From the NCBI RefSeq assembly GCF_005860765.1, contig NZ_VCEI01000011.1, positions 186,001-250,000 on the forward strand: DNA of 64,000 nt, in the 5' to 3' direction. Positions 44,174 to 52,928 of the stretch are shown one piece after another (positions within the stretch are counted from its first letter, which is position 1; each line of letters opens with the position of its first letter). The DNA is from Dyadobacter sediminis (lineage in GTDB: Bacteria; Bacteroidota; Bacteroidia; Cytophagales; Spirosomataceae). The notes beneath the pieces were generated by a model. The model was given only the letters and a program-made list of their open reading frames with translations, did not search any database and had not been told where the DNA came from. Position numbers and translations under genes: made by a program.

Positions 44174-44701
44174 ATGAAAATGAAATTTTCCCTGTTCGTT
44201 GTTTTGGCCGGAGCAGCATTGGGCTGTGTGGATATTCCTGATTTTGACGATACGCCGAAAATTTATTATAACGGAATCAGTCAGTATACAGCGGTGAATG
44301 AAAAAACAGGTAAAAATGAACGTGAATACGTAACGGTAACCATTGATTTTGAAGATGGTAATGGTGACCTGGGCGCCACTACCGAGGAAATAGCTAACCC
44401 TGCTTTTGCAGATCCGTATGGAGAATGGGGGAATTACGAGCTGATTACCTATCTAAAAGGAGCAAACGGAACATGGCAGGAGCAATCTCTGGAAGGTGAT
44501 AAATACAAATGGATGCCTCCGTTAAAATCGGATGGCAAGCCGGGCCCGATTAAAGGAAAGCTGGATTTCAATGCCAACTTCCCATATTTCGGCAGCTTCG
44601 TCATGCGGTATGTGAAATTCAAGGTCCGCATCCGTGACAGGGATTTGCATGTCAGCAACCAGATTGAAACCGACAGCATTCTGGTTCCTATTGTGGAATA
44701 G
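44174..44701 (+). CDS. Lipoprotein of unknown function
   Basis: A 175-residue protein with a short signal sequence and lipobox (LAGAALGC, Cys18), so it should be anchored in the envelope. The mature part is beta-rich with an Asp-rich loop (DFEDGNGDLGATTE) that could bind calcium, and ends in a strand-rich segment (MRYVKFKVRIRDRDLHVSNQ). I recognise similar small lipoproteins in Cytophagales but no function. It is convergent with the histidine kinase gene, whose stop lies 4 bp away, and divergent from the LuxE-like gene. Confidence 0.75.
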   Translation: MKMKFSLFVVLAGAALGCVDIPDFDDTPKIYYNGISQYTAVNEKTGKNEREYVTVTIDFEDGNGDLGATTEEIANPAFADPYGEWGNYELITYLKGANGTWQEQSLEGDKYKWMPPLKSDGKPGPIKGKLDFNANFPYFGSFVMRYVKFKVRIRDRDLHVSNQIETDSILVPIVE

Positions 44702-44705
44702 TGGC

Positions 44706-45983
44706 TTATTCTATAATGGTTGCACGCAGGGAAATCCTGAATGTTGTTCCTTTGCCGATTTCGGAGCTTTTTACGTAAAGCTTTCCCAAATGATAATTTT
44801 CGATAATTCTCTTCGCAAGTGTAAGGCCAAGTCCCCAGCCTCTTTTTTTCGTGCTGAAACCAGGATTGAAAATCTTGTTCATATTGGCCTTGCTCATGCC
44901 TTTTCCCGTATCCCGGATATCAATCCAGACTTCCTTCATCAGCGGCGGGGCTTGTAGCGTTACATGAATCTCGCCGATTCCGCCCATGGCATCTACTGCA
45001 TTTTTACAGATATTTTCAATGACCCATTCAAAGAGGTTCTTGTTTAAAAGCACCGTTTGCTCTTTGGCGAGCTGGTTGTATACCGAGAACTTTACTTTGG
45101 AAGATACCCGCTTTTCAAGGTAATCTATAAAATTGGCCACGATTTCAGAAACCGGCTCTTCCTTCAGAGTCGGCACCGAACCAATATTGGAAAAGCGCGT
45201 CGTGATCATTTCAAGCCGGATCACATCTTTCTCAATTTCTTCTGCAATAGACGGATCGATGGCCGGATCACTGCGGAAATATTCCACCCAGGCCATCAAG
45301 GACGACAGCGGCGTTCCCAGCTGATGAGCGGTTTCTTTGGCAAGTCCGACCCAAACCCTGTTTTGTTCCGCCTTGCGTTCCGAACTGAAAGCCAGATAGG
45401 CCAGATAGCCGATAAAGAGCATGACCGAAAGCTGCAGAAAAGGATAATACCTTAGCTGTGTAAGCAAAAAAGAATTGCTGTAATAAATATATCCGGTCCT
45501 GTTTTTTCCGAGTTCTACGGGAATCGGCGGATGTTCCAGCTTCATATCCGCTAGCTTTTCCTGTATGATGCGCTCTTTTTCCTGCGGACTGATTTTTTTG
45601 GGAAAGCTGATGTTGATATACTGGTTTGCAAGGTTATTTTCATTCACATAAATCGCCGGGATCTGGTAAAAATTTACGGCATCCTGAATAACCTGATAAA
45701 CAACATTGAAGTTTTCATCAAACGGACTGTTAAAAACGTAGCGCAAGCCTTCCGCGTACAGCTGGACTTCTCTTTCCTCACGCTGTTCCAGTTCTTCTAC
45801 CAGCTTGTCGGTGTAATACAATGACCCGATACTCAGCAGCAGCAGGATCAGTCCGATCGCATATTTATAAAAGCTTTTCTGATCGTAGGTATCCGCCAGT
45901 GAACGGCGTAACCGCTGACTGTTTAATATAGCGACCGGGTGCAGCCGGAAACGAGGCTTGAATTTGGGGGCTTTGCTAATCAT
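44706..45983 (-). CDS. Membrane sensor histidine kinase
   Basis: A 425-residue kinase with two transmembrane helices (about residues 40-60 and 178-200) flanking a roughly 115-residue extracytoplasmic sensor domain. HisKA has His220 in AKETAHQLGTPLSSL, an unusual HQLGTP H box common in Bacteroidota kinases. The HATPase follows with IENICKNAVDAM (N box), DTGKGM and KRGWGLGL (G boxes). No response regulator is adjacent. The periplasmic domain contains no fold I recognise, so the signal is unknown. It is divergent from hemA across 274 bp. Confidence 0.9.
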   Translation of the reverse strand: MISKAPKFKPRFRLHPVAILNSQRLRRSLADTYDQKSFYKYAIGLILLLLSIGSLYYTDKLVEELEQREEREVQLYAEGLRYVFNSPFDENFNVVYQVIQDAVNFYQIPAIYVNENNLANQYINISFPKKISPQEKERIIQEKLADMKLEHPPIPVELGKNRTGYIYYSNSFLLTQLRYYPFLQLSVMLFIGYLAYLAFSSERKAEQNRVWVGLAKETAHQLGTPLSSLMAWVEYFRSDPAIDPSIAEEIEKDVIRLEMITTRFSNIGSVPTLKEEPVSEIVANFIDYLEKRVSSKVKFSVYNQLAKEQTVLLNKNLFEWVIENICKNAVDAMGGIGEIHVTLQAPPLMKEVWIDIRDTGKGMSKANMNKIFNPGFSTKKRGWGLGLTLAKRIIENYHLGKLYVKSSEIGKGTTFRISLRATIIE

Positions 45984-46228
45984 TTACAGGTTCGGGCACA
46001 ATATGCCGGAATTTGATGTTATGTTGTACAAATAACGTAAAATTATCATGCTTAGTGGGTTCTGCCCGATTTAAGTTTGGTTGAAATCACCCCTTTATTC
46101 AATACATCAAAGTGCTTTCTGATCTGTGACGGTTCCCGTAAATTCACCGTTTTTGAACCATTTATTTATAAAATTTCTAAATAAACCAACCATTTTCCAA
46201 TCACTTTCCTATTGTAAATTTTGTGCCG

Positions 46229-46236
46229 TATTTTTG
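46229..46236 (+). promoter_or_regulatory. -7 element TATTTTTG upstream of hemA
   Basis: An exact TAnnTTTG element 21 bp before the hemA ATG at 46258. A clear -33 TTG at the usual distance is not seen. Confidence 0.5.
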
Positions 46237-46257
46237 TAAATCGAATTAGAAATAGTG

Positions 46258-47517
46258 ATGTATAATCAGTTCAAATCAATAAGTTTATCACATCGGAATG
46301 CTCCTCTGGCCGTTAGGGAACAGCTTGCATTGAATGAGGCGGAGGCAAAGGGCATTATGCTACGTCTGAAAGATTTCTTTGATGTCTCCGACGTTCTTGC
46401 GGTTTCTACCTGTAACCGGACCGAAATTTACTACTCCTCTGCTGCTGACCTGAATAATGATATCATCAAATTGCTCCTGATTGAAAAAGGAATTGCTGAT
46501 ATTGATACTTTTAACCAATATTTCGAGAAATTTTCCGACGGGGACAGCGCGGTAAGGCATTTGTTTCAGGTTGCAACCGGACTTCAATCCCAGGTTGTCG
46601 GTGACATGCAGATACCGAACCAGATCAAGCATGCCTATCAGTGGTCTGCAGATCTCAACATGGCCGGACCGTTCCTGCACAGACTTCTGCACACAATATT
46701 TTTTGCTAACAAACGCGTTGCCCAGGAGACTTTTTTCCGTGACGGCGCTGCTTCCGTTTCGTATGCGGCAGTAGAATTGCTGGAAGGACTTATGCCGAAC
46801 CCGAAAGTTCTGATTGTCGGTTTGGGTGAAGTCGGAACAGACGTGTGCCGGAACCTCGCACAAAAGCAGGGAATGGAAGTTTCCATCATAAACCGGACCA
46901 AAAGCAAAGCCGAACAGCTTGGTGCCGAGTTGGGCTTCAGAGTGGCGGAGTTTTCGGATGTTGAAGCAGAAATTTCCCGCGCCGATATTATTGTTTCTTC
47001 CATCGTAAGGGACGAGCCTTTCTTTTCAAAGGAAATGATGGTCCGTTTACGTGGAATGTCGTTCAAGTATTTCATTGATTTGTCGGTACCTAGAAGCGTT
47101 TCGCCGGAAGTGGAAGAAATTCCGGGTGTCATGCTTTATACAATTGATTCCGTCCGTTCCAAAGCAGATGCTGCCCTGCACCGCCGTCTGGAAGCTGTTC
47201 CGCATGTTCGTGAAATCATCCATGAAGCCATGCTGGAATTCAATGACTGGTCAAGAGAAATGATCGTTTCTCCAACCATCCAGAAGTTGAAAGGTGCTTT
47301 GGAGCAGATCCGCAAGGAAGAACTGACAAGGTTTACTAAAAACCTGAGTGAGTCCGAAATGGAAAAAGTAGACCGCATAACGACGAGCATGATGCAAAAA
47401 ATACTCAAATTACCGGTATTGCAGTTGAAAGCAGCTTGTAAAAGAGGTGAGGCCGAAACTTTAATAGATGTGTTGAACGATCTGTTTAACCTCGAAAAGG
47501 AAAAAGAAAATTCCTGA
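46258..47517 (+). CDS. hemA: Glutamyl-tRNA reductase
   Basis: A 419-residue enzyme from ATG 46258 (a GTG lies one codon earlier). It reduces glutamyl-tRNA to glutamate-1-semialdehyde, the first step of C5 haem synthesis. Catalytic Cys52 lies in AVSTCNRTEIYY; the NADPH fold follows (VLIVGLGEVGTDVC, about 182-195), and a dimerisation helix region ends the protein. The SVSYAAVELLEG segment is also typical. No other hem gene is adjacent. It ends before a terminator at 47543-47580. Confidence 0.96.
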   Translation: MYNQFKSISLSHRNAPLAVREQLALNEAEAKGIMLRLKDFFDVSDVLAVSTCNRTEIYYSSAADLNNDIIKLLLIEKGIADIDTFNQYFEKFSDGDSAVRHLFQVATGLQSQVVGDMQIPNQIKHAYQWSADLNMAGPFLHRLLHTIFFANKRVAQETFFRDGAASVSYAAVELLEGLMPNPKVLIVGLGEVGTDVCRNLAQKQGMEVSIINRTKSKAEQLGAELGFRVAEFSDVEAEISRADIIVSSIVRDEPFFSKEMMVRLRGMSFKYFIDLSVPRSVSPEVEEIPGVMLYTIDSVRSKADAALHRRLEAVPHVREIIHEAMLEFNDWSREMIVSPTIQKLKGALEQIRKEELTRFTKNLSESEMEKVDRITTSMMQKILKLPVLQLKAACKRGEAETLIDVLNDLFNLEKEKENS

Positions 47518-47542
47518 TATTACATTTGATTACTATGGCTTG

Positions 47543-47580
47543 TCCCGGGATTCTAAAAAGATTCCGGGATTTTTATTTTT
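47543..47580 (+). terminator. Intrinsic terminator of hemA
   Basis: TCCCGGGATTCT pairs with AGATTCCGGGA across an A-rich loop (one bulge), followed by TTTTTATTTTT on the plus strand, 26 bp after the hemA stop codon. Confidence 0.75.
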
Positions 47581-47602
47581 AGTTATGTCTGTTGTTTAAA
47601 AA

Positions 47603-47629
47603 AGAACGGAGGGCATTGCCCTCCGTTCT
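47603..47629 (-). terminator. Orphan minus-strand terminator
   Basis: AGAACGGAGGGC (47603-47614) pairs perfectly with GCCCTCCGTTCT (47618-47629) around a 3-nt loop. The run of A's at 47598-47602 becomes a T tract on the minus strand. The nearest minus-strand gene, the ABC exporter, ends 330 bp away, so the terminator may belong to a small transcript in between. Confidence 0.7.
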
Positions 47630-47957
47630 ATGTATTACCTTACCCTCCACAATAATTAACTTGTTGTTGAAGGCTTTATCCAATCAATGATTCGGCTTGT
47701 AAATCAATCAATTGAACAGCAGTAGATTTTATTACTCCATTTTAACCAACAAAATCCAAAGCATAAGCCTTCAAAAAAGACTTACGTAAAAAAAGTCCTG
47801 ATGGATTCAAAGAGGTTAAAAAAAATTGAAATTTTTTTTCAAAAACGAACAGTCGATAAGTTGTACTGAAAAAGCTGATATCAATGCGGGTAAATAATCG
47901 TTAATGATCCGGGTTTTAGGAAGTACGTCGTTAAAGTACTTTAACGAAAAACATGAT
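47630..47957 (-). other. Unassigned 330-bp region, possible small RNA or peptide remnant
   Basis: No conventional gene. On the minus strand, TTGAAGGCTT and AAGCCTTCAA (forward 47765-47774 and 47667-47676) form a 10-bp inverted repeat that encloses about 88 nt, followed downstream by the strong hairpin at 47603-47629. Between them one minus-strand frame reads KSTAVQLIDLQAESLIG, then a stop, then SLQQQVNYCGG, but it has no start codon. A weak hairpin with a T run (near 47775-47797) and an 18-bp perfect palindrome CGTTAAAGTACTTTAACG (47929-47946) lie nearer to the ABC gene. Everything here is inference. Confidence 0.3.
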
Positions 47958-49742
47958 TTATTCCTTGGCAATCAACTCGATCATTTTATCCAGATTAAGG
48001 CTTCTTGCGGAAGCATCGAAGATTTCCCTGTATAAGCCTTCTTTTTCGTACAGTTCCGCATGCGTGCCGCTTTCTTCCATATGCCCTTTCTTCATGACAT
48101 AAATCTGATCGGAATCCAGTATTTGTGAAAGGCTGTGCGAAATAATGACAACCGTTCGGCCTTTTTTGATCGCATCCAGACTGTTTTTGATCTGCTCCGT
48201 GGCAATGGCGTCCAGACTTGCCGTTGGCTCATCCAGGAAAATTACCGGCGGATTTTTAAGAAACAAACGGGCAATGGCAATCCGCTGCTGCTGCCCGCCG
48301 GAAAGCATTTGTGCATCGGTTTCGTACTTGGCCGGAAGTTCCATGATCTGATCATGCAGATATGCTTTTTGGGCTGCTGCAATCAATTCTTCCATGGACG
48401 CATCCATTTGCCCGTAACGGATGTTTTCAGCAATGGAACCTTTGAAAATATGGTTTTTTTGAAGCACCATTCCGATTTCATTTCGAAGCGCAGGCAGATT
48501 GTAAGCGCTTAAAGGTAGTCCGTCCAGCAGCAGCGTTCCCGAATCCGGCGCATAAAAACCGATCAGCAAATTGATCAGCGTACTTTTTCCTGCGCCCGAA
48601 AGCCCGACCAGCGCCGTTGTCTGTCCGGATTTGATAGTTATATCAATACTAAACAGTGCTTTGGTGCCGTTGGGATAAGCAAATGAAACATTTTGAAGAA
48701 CATAATCGCCTTTGATGCTTTCCGGTGTAAAATCTCCGCTGCGTTCCACAGCATGATCCGCATCCAGAATATCGAAAAATCCTTCTGAATAAGTCAGTGC
48801 ATCGTTCATCTCGTCATAAATCCTGTGCAGTTGCCGGATTGGGGCCGAAACGTTATTGAAAAGCAGAATATGGAACATAATGGCACCAATGGACATCTGA
48901 TGATCCAGCACAAGATAGGCGGTCAGAATGATGATCAGCACGACGCCGATTTGCTCCACAAAACTTTTTATGCCATCATATGTAAAGTTGGTACGACGTG
49001 TTTTAAGCTGCGATTCCATGAGTTCCATCTGCGTTTTGTACTGCTTCCGGCCCTCGAATTTTTCACGTACAAAGGATTTGATAACAATGATGGATTCAAT
49101 CAGATTGATCAGGCCGCTGCTTTTGTTCTCGCGCTGTGTTTTCAGTTTTCTGCGTACACCCTGAAGTTCACCCGCCTGTTTGAAACTTACCCAGAAATAT
49201 ACCGGCAAAATGGCCAGCGCAATGGCTCCCACATAGAAATTGGCAGAAAACATGATTGCAAGCGCCACAATCGAATTAGCGAACAGCGGCAGAATATCAA
49301 TGAAGAAGTTCTGGATCAGTTTGGTAAGACTTTCCACGCCCCGATCAATCCGGGTCTGAAGCTTTCCCTTCTGGTTGTCGTTGTCACTGTAAAATGAAAG
49401 ATTGTAAGTCAGAATGCGGCTGACGGCTTCCTGCGCCAGATCGCTGGAAACCTTGATCCGTATCTTTTCACCAAAGTAACGCTGCCCGAAAACAATGAAC
49501 GTATTGACAATTTCCTTGACAAACAAAATGATGGAAATGCGCAGCAGCAAATCTCTTCCTTGCAAAATTCCCCAGTTTTTATCCAGCATGGACTGAACCG
49601 TATCCACCGTATAACGCAGAACCCACGGGTTCACCTGAGCCGTAACCGCACCCAGCAAAGTGAGAAAAAGCGCAAATGTGATTTGCTTGTAATAAGGTTT
49701 GACAAAAGGCTGCAGACGCTGGAATATTTGCCAGATGCTCAT
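47958..49742 (-). CDS. ABC exporter, fused permease and ATPase
   Basis: A 594-residue half-transporter: six transmembrane helices (about 1-310) fused to an ATP-binding domain. Walker A is VGLSGAGKST, the signature LSGGQQQR, Walker B VIFLDEPTAS, and the H loop IISHSLSQI. It resembles MsbA/lipid-A and multidrug half-exporters, which work as homodimers. The substrate is not identifiable and there is no partner gene; it stands 51 bp downstream of the helicase gene on the same strand. Confidence 0.93.
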   Translation of the reverse strand: MSIWQIFQRLQPFVKPYYKQITFALFLTLLGAVTAQVNPWVLRYTVDTVQSMLDKNWGILQGRDLLLRISIILFVKEIVNTFIVFGQRYFGEKIRIKVSSDLAQEAVSRILTYNLSFYSDNDNQKGKLQTRIDRGVESLTKLIQNFFIDILPLFANSIVALAIMFSANFYVGAIALAILPVYFWVSFKQAGELQGVRRKLKTQRENKSSGLINLIESIIVIKSFVREKFEGRKQYKTQMELMESQLKTRRTNFTYDGIKSFVEQIGVVLIIILTAYLVLDHQMSIGAIMFHILLFNNVSAPIRQLHRIYDEMNDALTYSEGFFDILDADHAVERSGDFTPESIKGDYVLQNVSFAYPNGTKALFSIDITIKSGQTTALVGLSGAGKSTLINLLIGFYAPDSGTLLLDGLPLSAYNLPALRNEIGMVLQKNHIFKGSIAENIRYGQMDASMEELIAAAQKAYLHDQIMELPAKYETDAQMLSGGQQQRIAIARLFLKNPPVIFLDEPTASLDAIATEQIKNSLDAIKKGRTVVIISHSLSQILDSDQIYVMKKGHMEESGTHAELYEKEGLYREIFDASARSLNLDKMIELIAKE

Positions 49743-49793
49743 ATCGGATTCAGGAAAATTATGTTGCCAGAAATAGGTCCCAATATCCGTGCC

Positions 49794-51122
49794 TTACTTC
49801 TTGCCTGAACGTTTGATCGGCCTTCCGTATTTTTGCATTTTTTCCTGCGCGTGGTTTCTTCTGACGTTTACTTTTTTGTTTTTGTCCAGTTTTTCATGAA
49901 AAGCCAAGCCGGTCGATTCCCTTTTCGGAAGCTTGAACTCGATATTTTTCATGTAAATTTTTGTCTCTTCATCTGGCGTCAGTATTTCTGAAATTTTAAG
50001 ATTTTCCGGAAGCGGCATGATAGGAATTCTGAAATTCATCAGTTCCTCAACATTTTCCTGAAATTCCTTTTCTTTTTCGGTTATTAAGGAAATGGCAATG
50101 CCCTTTTTATCGGCCCGTCCCGTTCGGCCGATCCGGTGAATGTAATTTTCCGGTACTTCGGGCATATCGAAATTGATCACATGCGAAACTCCGGCAACGT
50201 CCAGTCCGCGTGCAATGATGTCCGTAGCAATTAGAATCCTGTAAGTTCCTTCATGAAACTGCTTCACCGAGTTAAACCGGTGATTCTGTTCCTTGTTGGA
50301 ATGGATAACGCCGATTTTGTTCAGATAACCGAGTTCCAGTTGTCCGTAAAGCTGATCGGCCAGTTTTTTAGTTGCCACAAAAATCAGGACCTTGTTCATT
50401 TCCGGATCATTGTCCAGCAGCAAATCGAGCAGATTTACTTTTGTGTAAAAATTAGGTACTTCGTAAGCAAGCTGCTCTATATTTTCGAGCGGCGTTCCGA
50501 CGGGCGCGGCTTCAATGCGAACCGGATTGTTGAAATACGTCTGCATGAGATTTTCCACTTCCTGCGTAATCGTTGCGGAAAAAAGCAGGTTCTGGCGTTT
50601 TTGCGGAAGTAAATCCAGAATGTTTTTAAGCTGCGTCCGGAATCCCAGATTCAGCATTTCATCCACTTCGTCAATCACCAGTTTTTTTATTGCCTTGGTT
50701 TTCAGGGAACCGTTCAGCGCAAGGTCGAATAACCTGCCCGGCGTTGCGACTACAATATCGGCGCCTTCTTTCAGTTCCGCCATCTGGACTTTTATATTGC
50801 CTCCGCCATAAACGCCTACGGTCTGCAGAGTCATGTAGGCACTCAGTTTCCTTACTTCCTCCACAACCTGCACAACAAGTTCACGCGTAGGGACCAGAAT
50901 CAGCAACTGCGGAAGACGGTCCTTGGAATATTCGATCTGGCGAAGAGAAGGAAGCAAATAGGCGAAGGTCTTTCCGGTTCCGGTTTGTGCAATTCCACAC
51001 ACGTCCTTTCCGGACATCATAACTGAAAATACCTTCTGCTGGATTGTGGTCGGAACGGTATATTCCAGATCTGCCAATGCCTGAAGCAGCGGTCTGGATA
51101 AATTTAATTCTTCAAAAGTCAT
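49794..51122 (-). CDS. DEAD-box-type RNA helicase (RhlE-like)
   Basis: I chose ATG 51122 (442 residues; MTFEELNLSRPLLQAL, the usual RhlE start); an ATG lies two codons upstream. Motifs are the Q motif (TTIQQKVF), Walker A AQTGTGKT, motif II DEVD instead of DEAD, SAT, and HRIGRTGR (motif VI). The C-terminal tail is rich in Lys and Arg (VNVRRNHAQEKMQKYGRPIK), as expected for RNA binding. Such helicases act in ribosome assembly and cold-shock RNA remodelling. A TATCTTTG -7 element is present at 51144-51151. Confidence 0.93.
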   Translation of the reverse strand: MTFEELNLSRPLLQALADLEYTVPTTIQQKVFSVMMSGKDVCGIAQTGTGKTFAYLLPSLRQIEYSKDRLPQLLILVPTRELVVQVVEEVRKLSAYMTLQTVGVYGGGNIKVQMAELKEGADIVVATPGRLFDLALNGSLKTKAIKKLVIDEVDEMLNLGFRTQLKNILDLLPQKRQNLLFSATITQEVENLMQTYFNNPVRIEAAPVGTPLENIEQLAYEVPNFYTKVNLLDLLLDNDPEMNKVLIFVATKKLADQLYGQLELGYLNKIGVIHSNKEQNHRFNSVKQFHEGTYRILIATDIIARGLDVAGVSHVINFDMPEVPENYIHRIGRTGRADKKGIAISLITEKEKEFQENVEELMNFRIPIMPLPENLKISEILTPDEETKIYMKNIEFKLPKRESTGLAFHEKLDKNKKVNVRRNHAQEKMQKYGRPIKRSGKK

Positions 51123-51143
51123 AACCATTTTTCAAATAAAGTA

Positions 51144-51151
51144 CAAAGATA
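51144..51151 (-). promoter_or_regulatory. -7 element TATCTTTG upstream of the helicase
   Basis: An exact minus-strand TAnnTTTG match about 20 bp upstream of the helicase start codon. No clear -33 element is seen. Confidence 0.5.
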
Positions 51152-51171
51152 CTTTATATCTGGCTAAACAC

Positions 51172-51534
51172 TCACTTTGCGGTATAAAGCCATGCCCACC
51201 AGATCAGCAGAAACTGTAACGGAAGCCTCAGCAACGCAAGCCATAAAAACGGATTGTGCGTGTGATAATAATCAATTGCCATGTAGATATTGGCCGGAAA
51301 AACGGCAATCAGCAACAGTATAATCAGCCATGCAGCAACTGGACAAACTGCCGGAAAAAAGAGCATCAAGCCCAGTACGATTTCAAATACACCGCTGATA
51401 TAAACGAGCTGTAATGGAAACGGCAGGAAAGGTGGCATGATTTTCAGGAATGTATCCGTACGGAGAAAGTGCATGATGCCCGCTCCGATGTACAACAAAG
51501 CCATGATGTAAAGGGCACTATTTTTCATCTCCAT
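51172..51534 (-). CDS. DoxX family membrane protein
   Basis: A 120-residue protein with four hydrophobic helices (ALYIMALLYIGAGIMHF, LVYISGVFEIVLGLMLFF, AWLIILLLIAVFPANIYMAI and a last helix near residue 100). The N-terminal helix pattern and the PANIYMA motif are typical of DoxX/DUF417-type proteins, small membrane proteins sometimes associated with thiosulfate oxidation but mostly uncharacterised. It is divergent, 23 bp apart, from a DUF6526 gene, so both promoters must overlap neighbouring coding sequence. Confidence 0.85.
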   Translation of the reverse strand: MEMKNSALYIMALLYIGAGIMHFLRTDTFLKIMPPFLPFPLQLVYISGVFEIVLGLMLFFPAVCPVAAWLIILLLIAVFPANIYMAIDYYHTHNPFLWLALLRLPLQFLLIWWAWLYTAK

Positions 51535-51557
51535 TTATTTATACCAAAGTTCCTCCA

Positions 51558-51995
51558 ATGGCCAAGCAAAATTATCAAAATCACGTCCGTTATTACCCTG
51601 CGCATCATTTTGTTTTTTATCCGGTACTGATGATCCTGACCGGCGCCAGCATTTATTACGCTGTTAAAAGTGATGAATATACGCTTATATGGACCTTTAT
51701 TGCCATCGGCCTGTTTATGACCGGCTGGCTCTCGTTTATGCTGCGGCAGCACTATGCTCTTAATAACCAGAACCGGATTGTACGGTTGGAAATGCGTTTC
51801 CGGTATTATTTACTGACTAACCAACGGCTGGATTTACTGGAAAATCAACTCTCATTCGGGCAGCTATCGGCATTGCGGTTTGCCTCCGACGAGGAACTTG
51901 TTGCACTGACCGAACGGACCCTCAAAGAAAACCTTGCTCCGAATGAAATAAAGAGGTCGATAAAAAACTGGCAGCCGGATCACATGCGTGTTTAG
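51558..51995 (+). CDS. DUF6526 family membrane protein
   Basis: A 145-residue protein with two N-terminal transmembrane helices (FYPVLMILTGASIYYAV and LIWTFIAIGLFMTGWLSFML) and a cytosolic helical tail with the sequence RIVRLEMRFRYYLLT. It matches the DUF6526 family, common in Bacteroidota and Bacillota and without known function. It ends before a bidirectional terminator. Confidence 0.8.
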   Translation: MAKQNYQNHVRYYPAHHFVFYPVLMILTGASIYYAVKSDEYTLIWTFIAIGLFMTGWLSFMLRQHYALNNQNRIVRLEMRFRYYLLTNQRLDLLENQLSFGQLSALRFASDEELVALTERTLKENLAPNEIKRSIKNWQPDHMRV

Positions 51996-52015
51996 ACGTT
52001 ATAAGTAGGTTTAAC

Positions 52016-52058
52016 AACAAAAAAGGGCATTTCCAGTCAAGAATTGCCCTTTTTTGTT
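52016..52058. terminator. Bidirectional intrinsic terminator
   Basis: AACAAAAAAGGGCA (52016-52029) pairs perfectly with TGCCCTTTTTTGTT (52045-52058) between the convergent DUF6526 and porin-family genes. Confidence 0.88.
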
Positions 52059-52074
52059 AAAGTGATGCTTTAAC

Positions 52075-52722
52075 CTAGCGCGTCTTGAACTTGCCGGTTT
52101 CCTTGTTATAAGTTCCCAACGGAAAGCTCAGGCCAAGATTTACGCCCCAGTTGCTGTTTTTCAGTTTGGTGTTGTCATTCCTAAGAACGTTAAACAATCC
52201 CAAACCGTAACGCGCGTCGAAGTTCAGCCAGATTTTATTCAGAATCTGATAGTTCAGACCTGCACCGAAAGTTAGTCCGAGATCAATCGGGCTGAAAATC
52301 CGGTTATCCTTTGTGCCGTTGATGTTATCGCCGTTCTTGTCTTTTGCACCTACGAGAAAGTTGACGTTGGGTCCGGCGAACACTTTGGGCCGAAGTCTGT
52401 TTCCGTATTGTCCAAAGTAAAACGTGGCCAGTAGCGGAACCTGAATGTAGTTCAGATTCACTTCGTTTGCCTTGTTGAATGTTTGGGCACCCAGTTGGGT
52501 AAACAACACGGAGCCGCTGAAACCAAAGCCGGTTTTGGAGCTGTAATTATAAAAGCCTCCGACCGTAATTCCCGGTTTCCAGTCCGTGAAAGTATTAGCC
52601 ACATCGCCTCTGAAATTGGCAATGGAAATTCCGACAACAGGTCCAATGGATACATTTTCCTGCGCTTGTGCATGAACGGTACATAGCATCACCGCAAATA
52701 CCAGAATAATACAATTTTTCAT
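52075..52722 (-). CDS. PorT-like outer membrane beta-barrel protein
   Basis: A 215-residue protein with a signal peptide (MKNCIILVFAVMLCTVHAQA) followed by an eight-strand-like barrel of alternating hydrophobic strands, GPVVGISIANFRGDVANTF near the start and LNFDARYGLGLFNVL near the end, closing with NWGVNLGLSFPLG. This is the Bacteroidota PorT/OMP-beta-barrel-2 family. Function is unknown; such small barrels may be pores or structural proteins. It ends at the terminator 52016-52058. Confidence 0.85.
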   Translation of the reverse strand: MKNCIILVFAVMLCTVHAQAQENVSIGPVVGISIANFRGDVANTFTDWKPGITVGGFYNYSSKTGFGFSGSVLFTQLGAQTFNKANEVNLNYIQVPLLATFYFGQYGNRLRPKVFAGPNVNFLVGAKDKNGDNINGTKDNRIFSPIDLGLTFGAGLNYQILNKIWLNFDARYGLGLFNVLRNDNTKLKNSNWGVNLGLSFPLGTYNKETGKFKTR

Positions 52723-52928
52723 TTAGGTATGTTTTAATAACGTTAGTTTGATTTGTACGGCATTTAACAATATCGAGCCTGAAATGGACAGAATATTAAA
52801 ATCCTAATTGTCAGAGTTTTTGGGTGACATTTATTCTGCCCGGCATGAAGCTAAAAATGAAAAAACGGGGAAATACATCTACAAAGTTGTTGTTTGTGAA
52901 GTTCTGACTTTCTCCATAATATGTGCTG

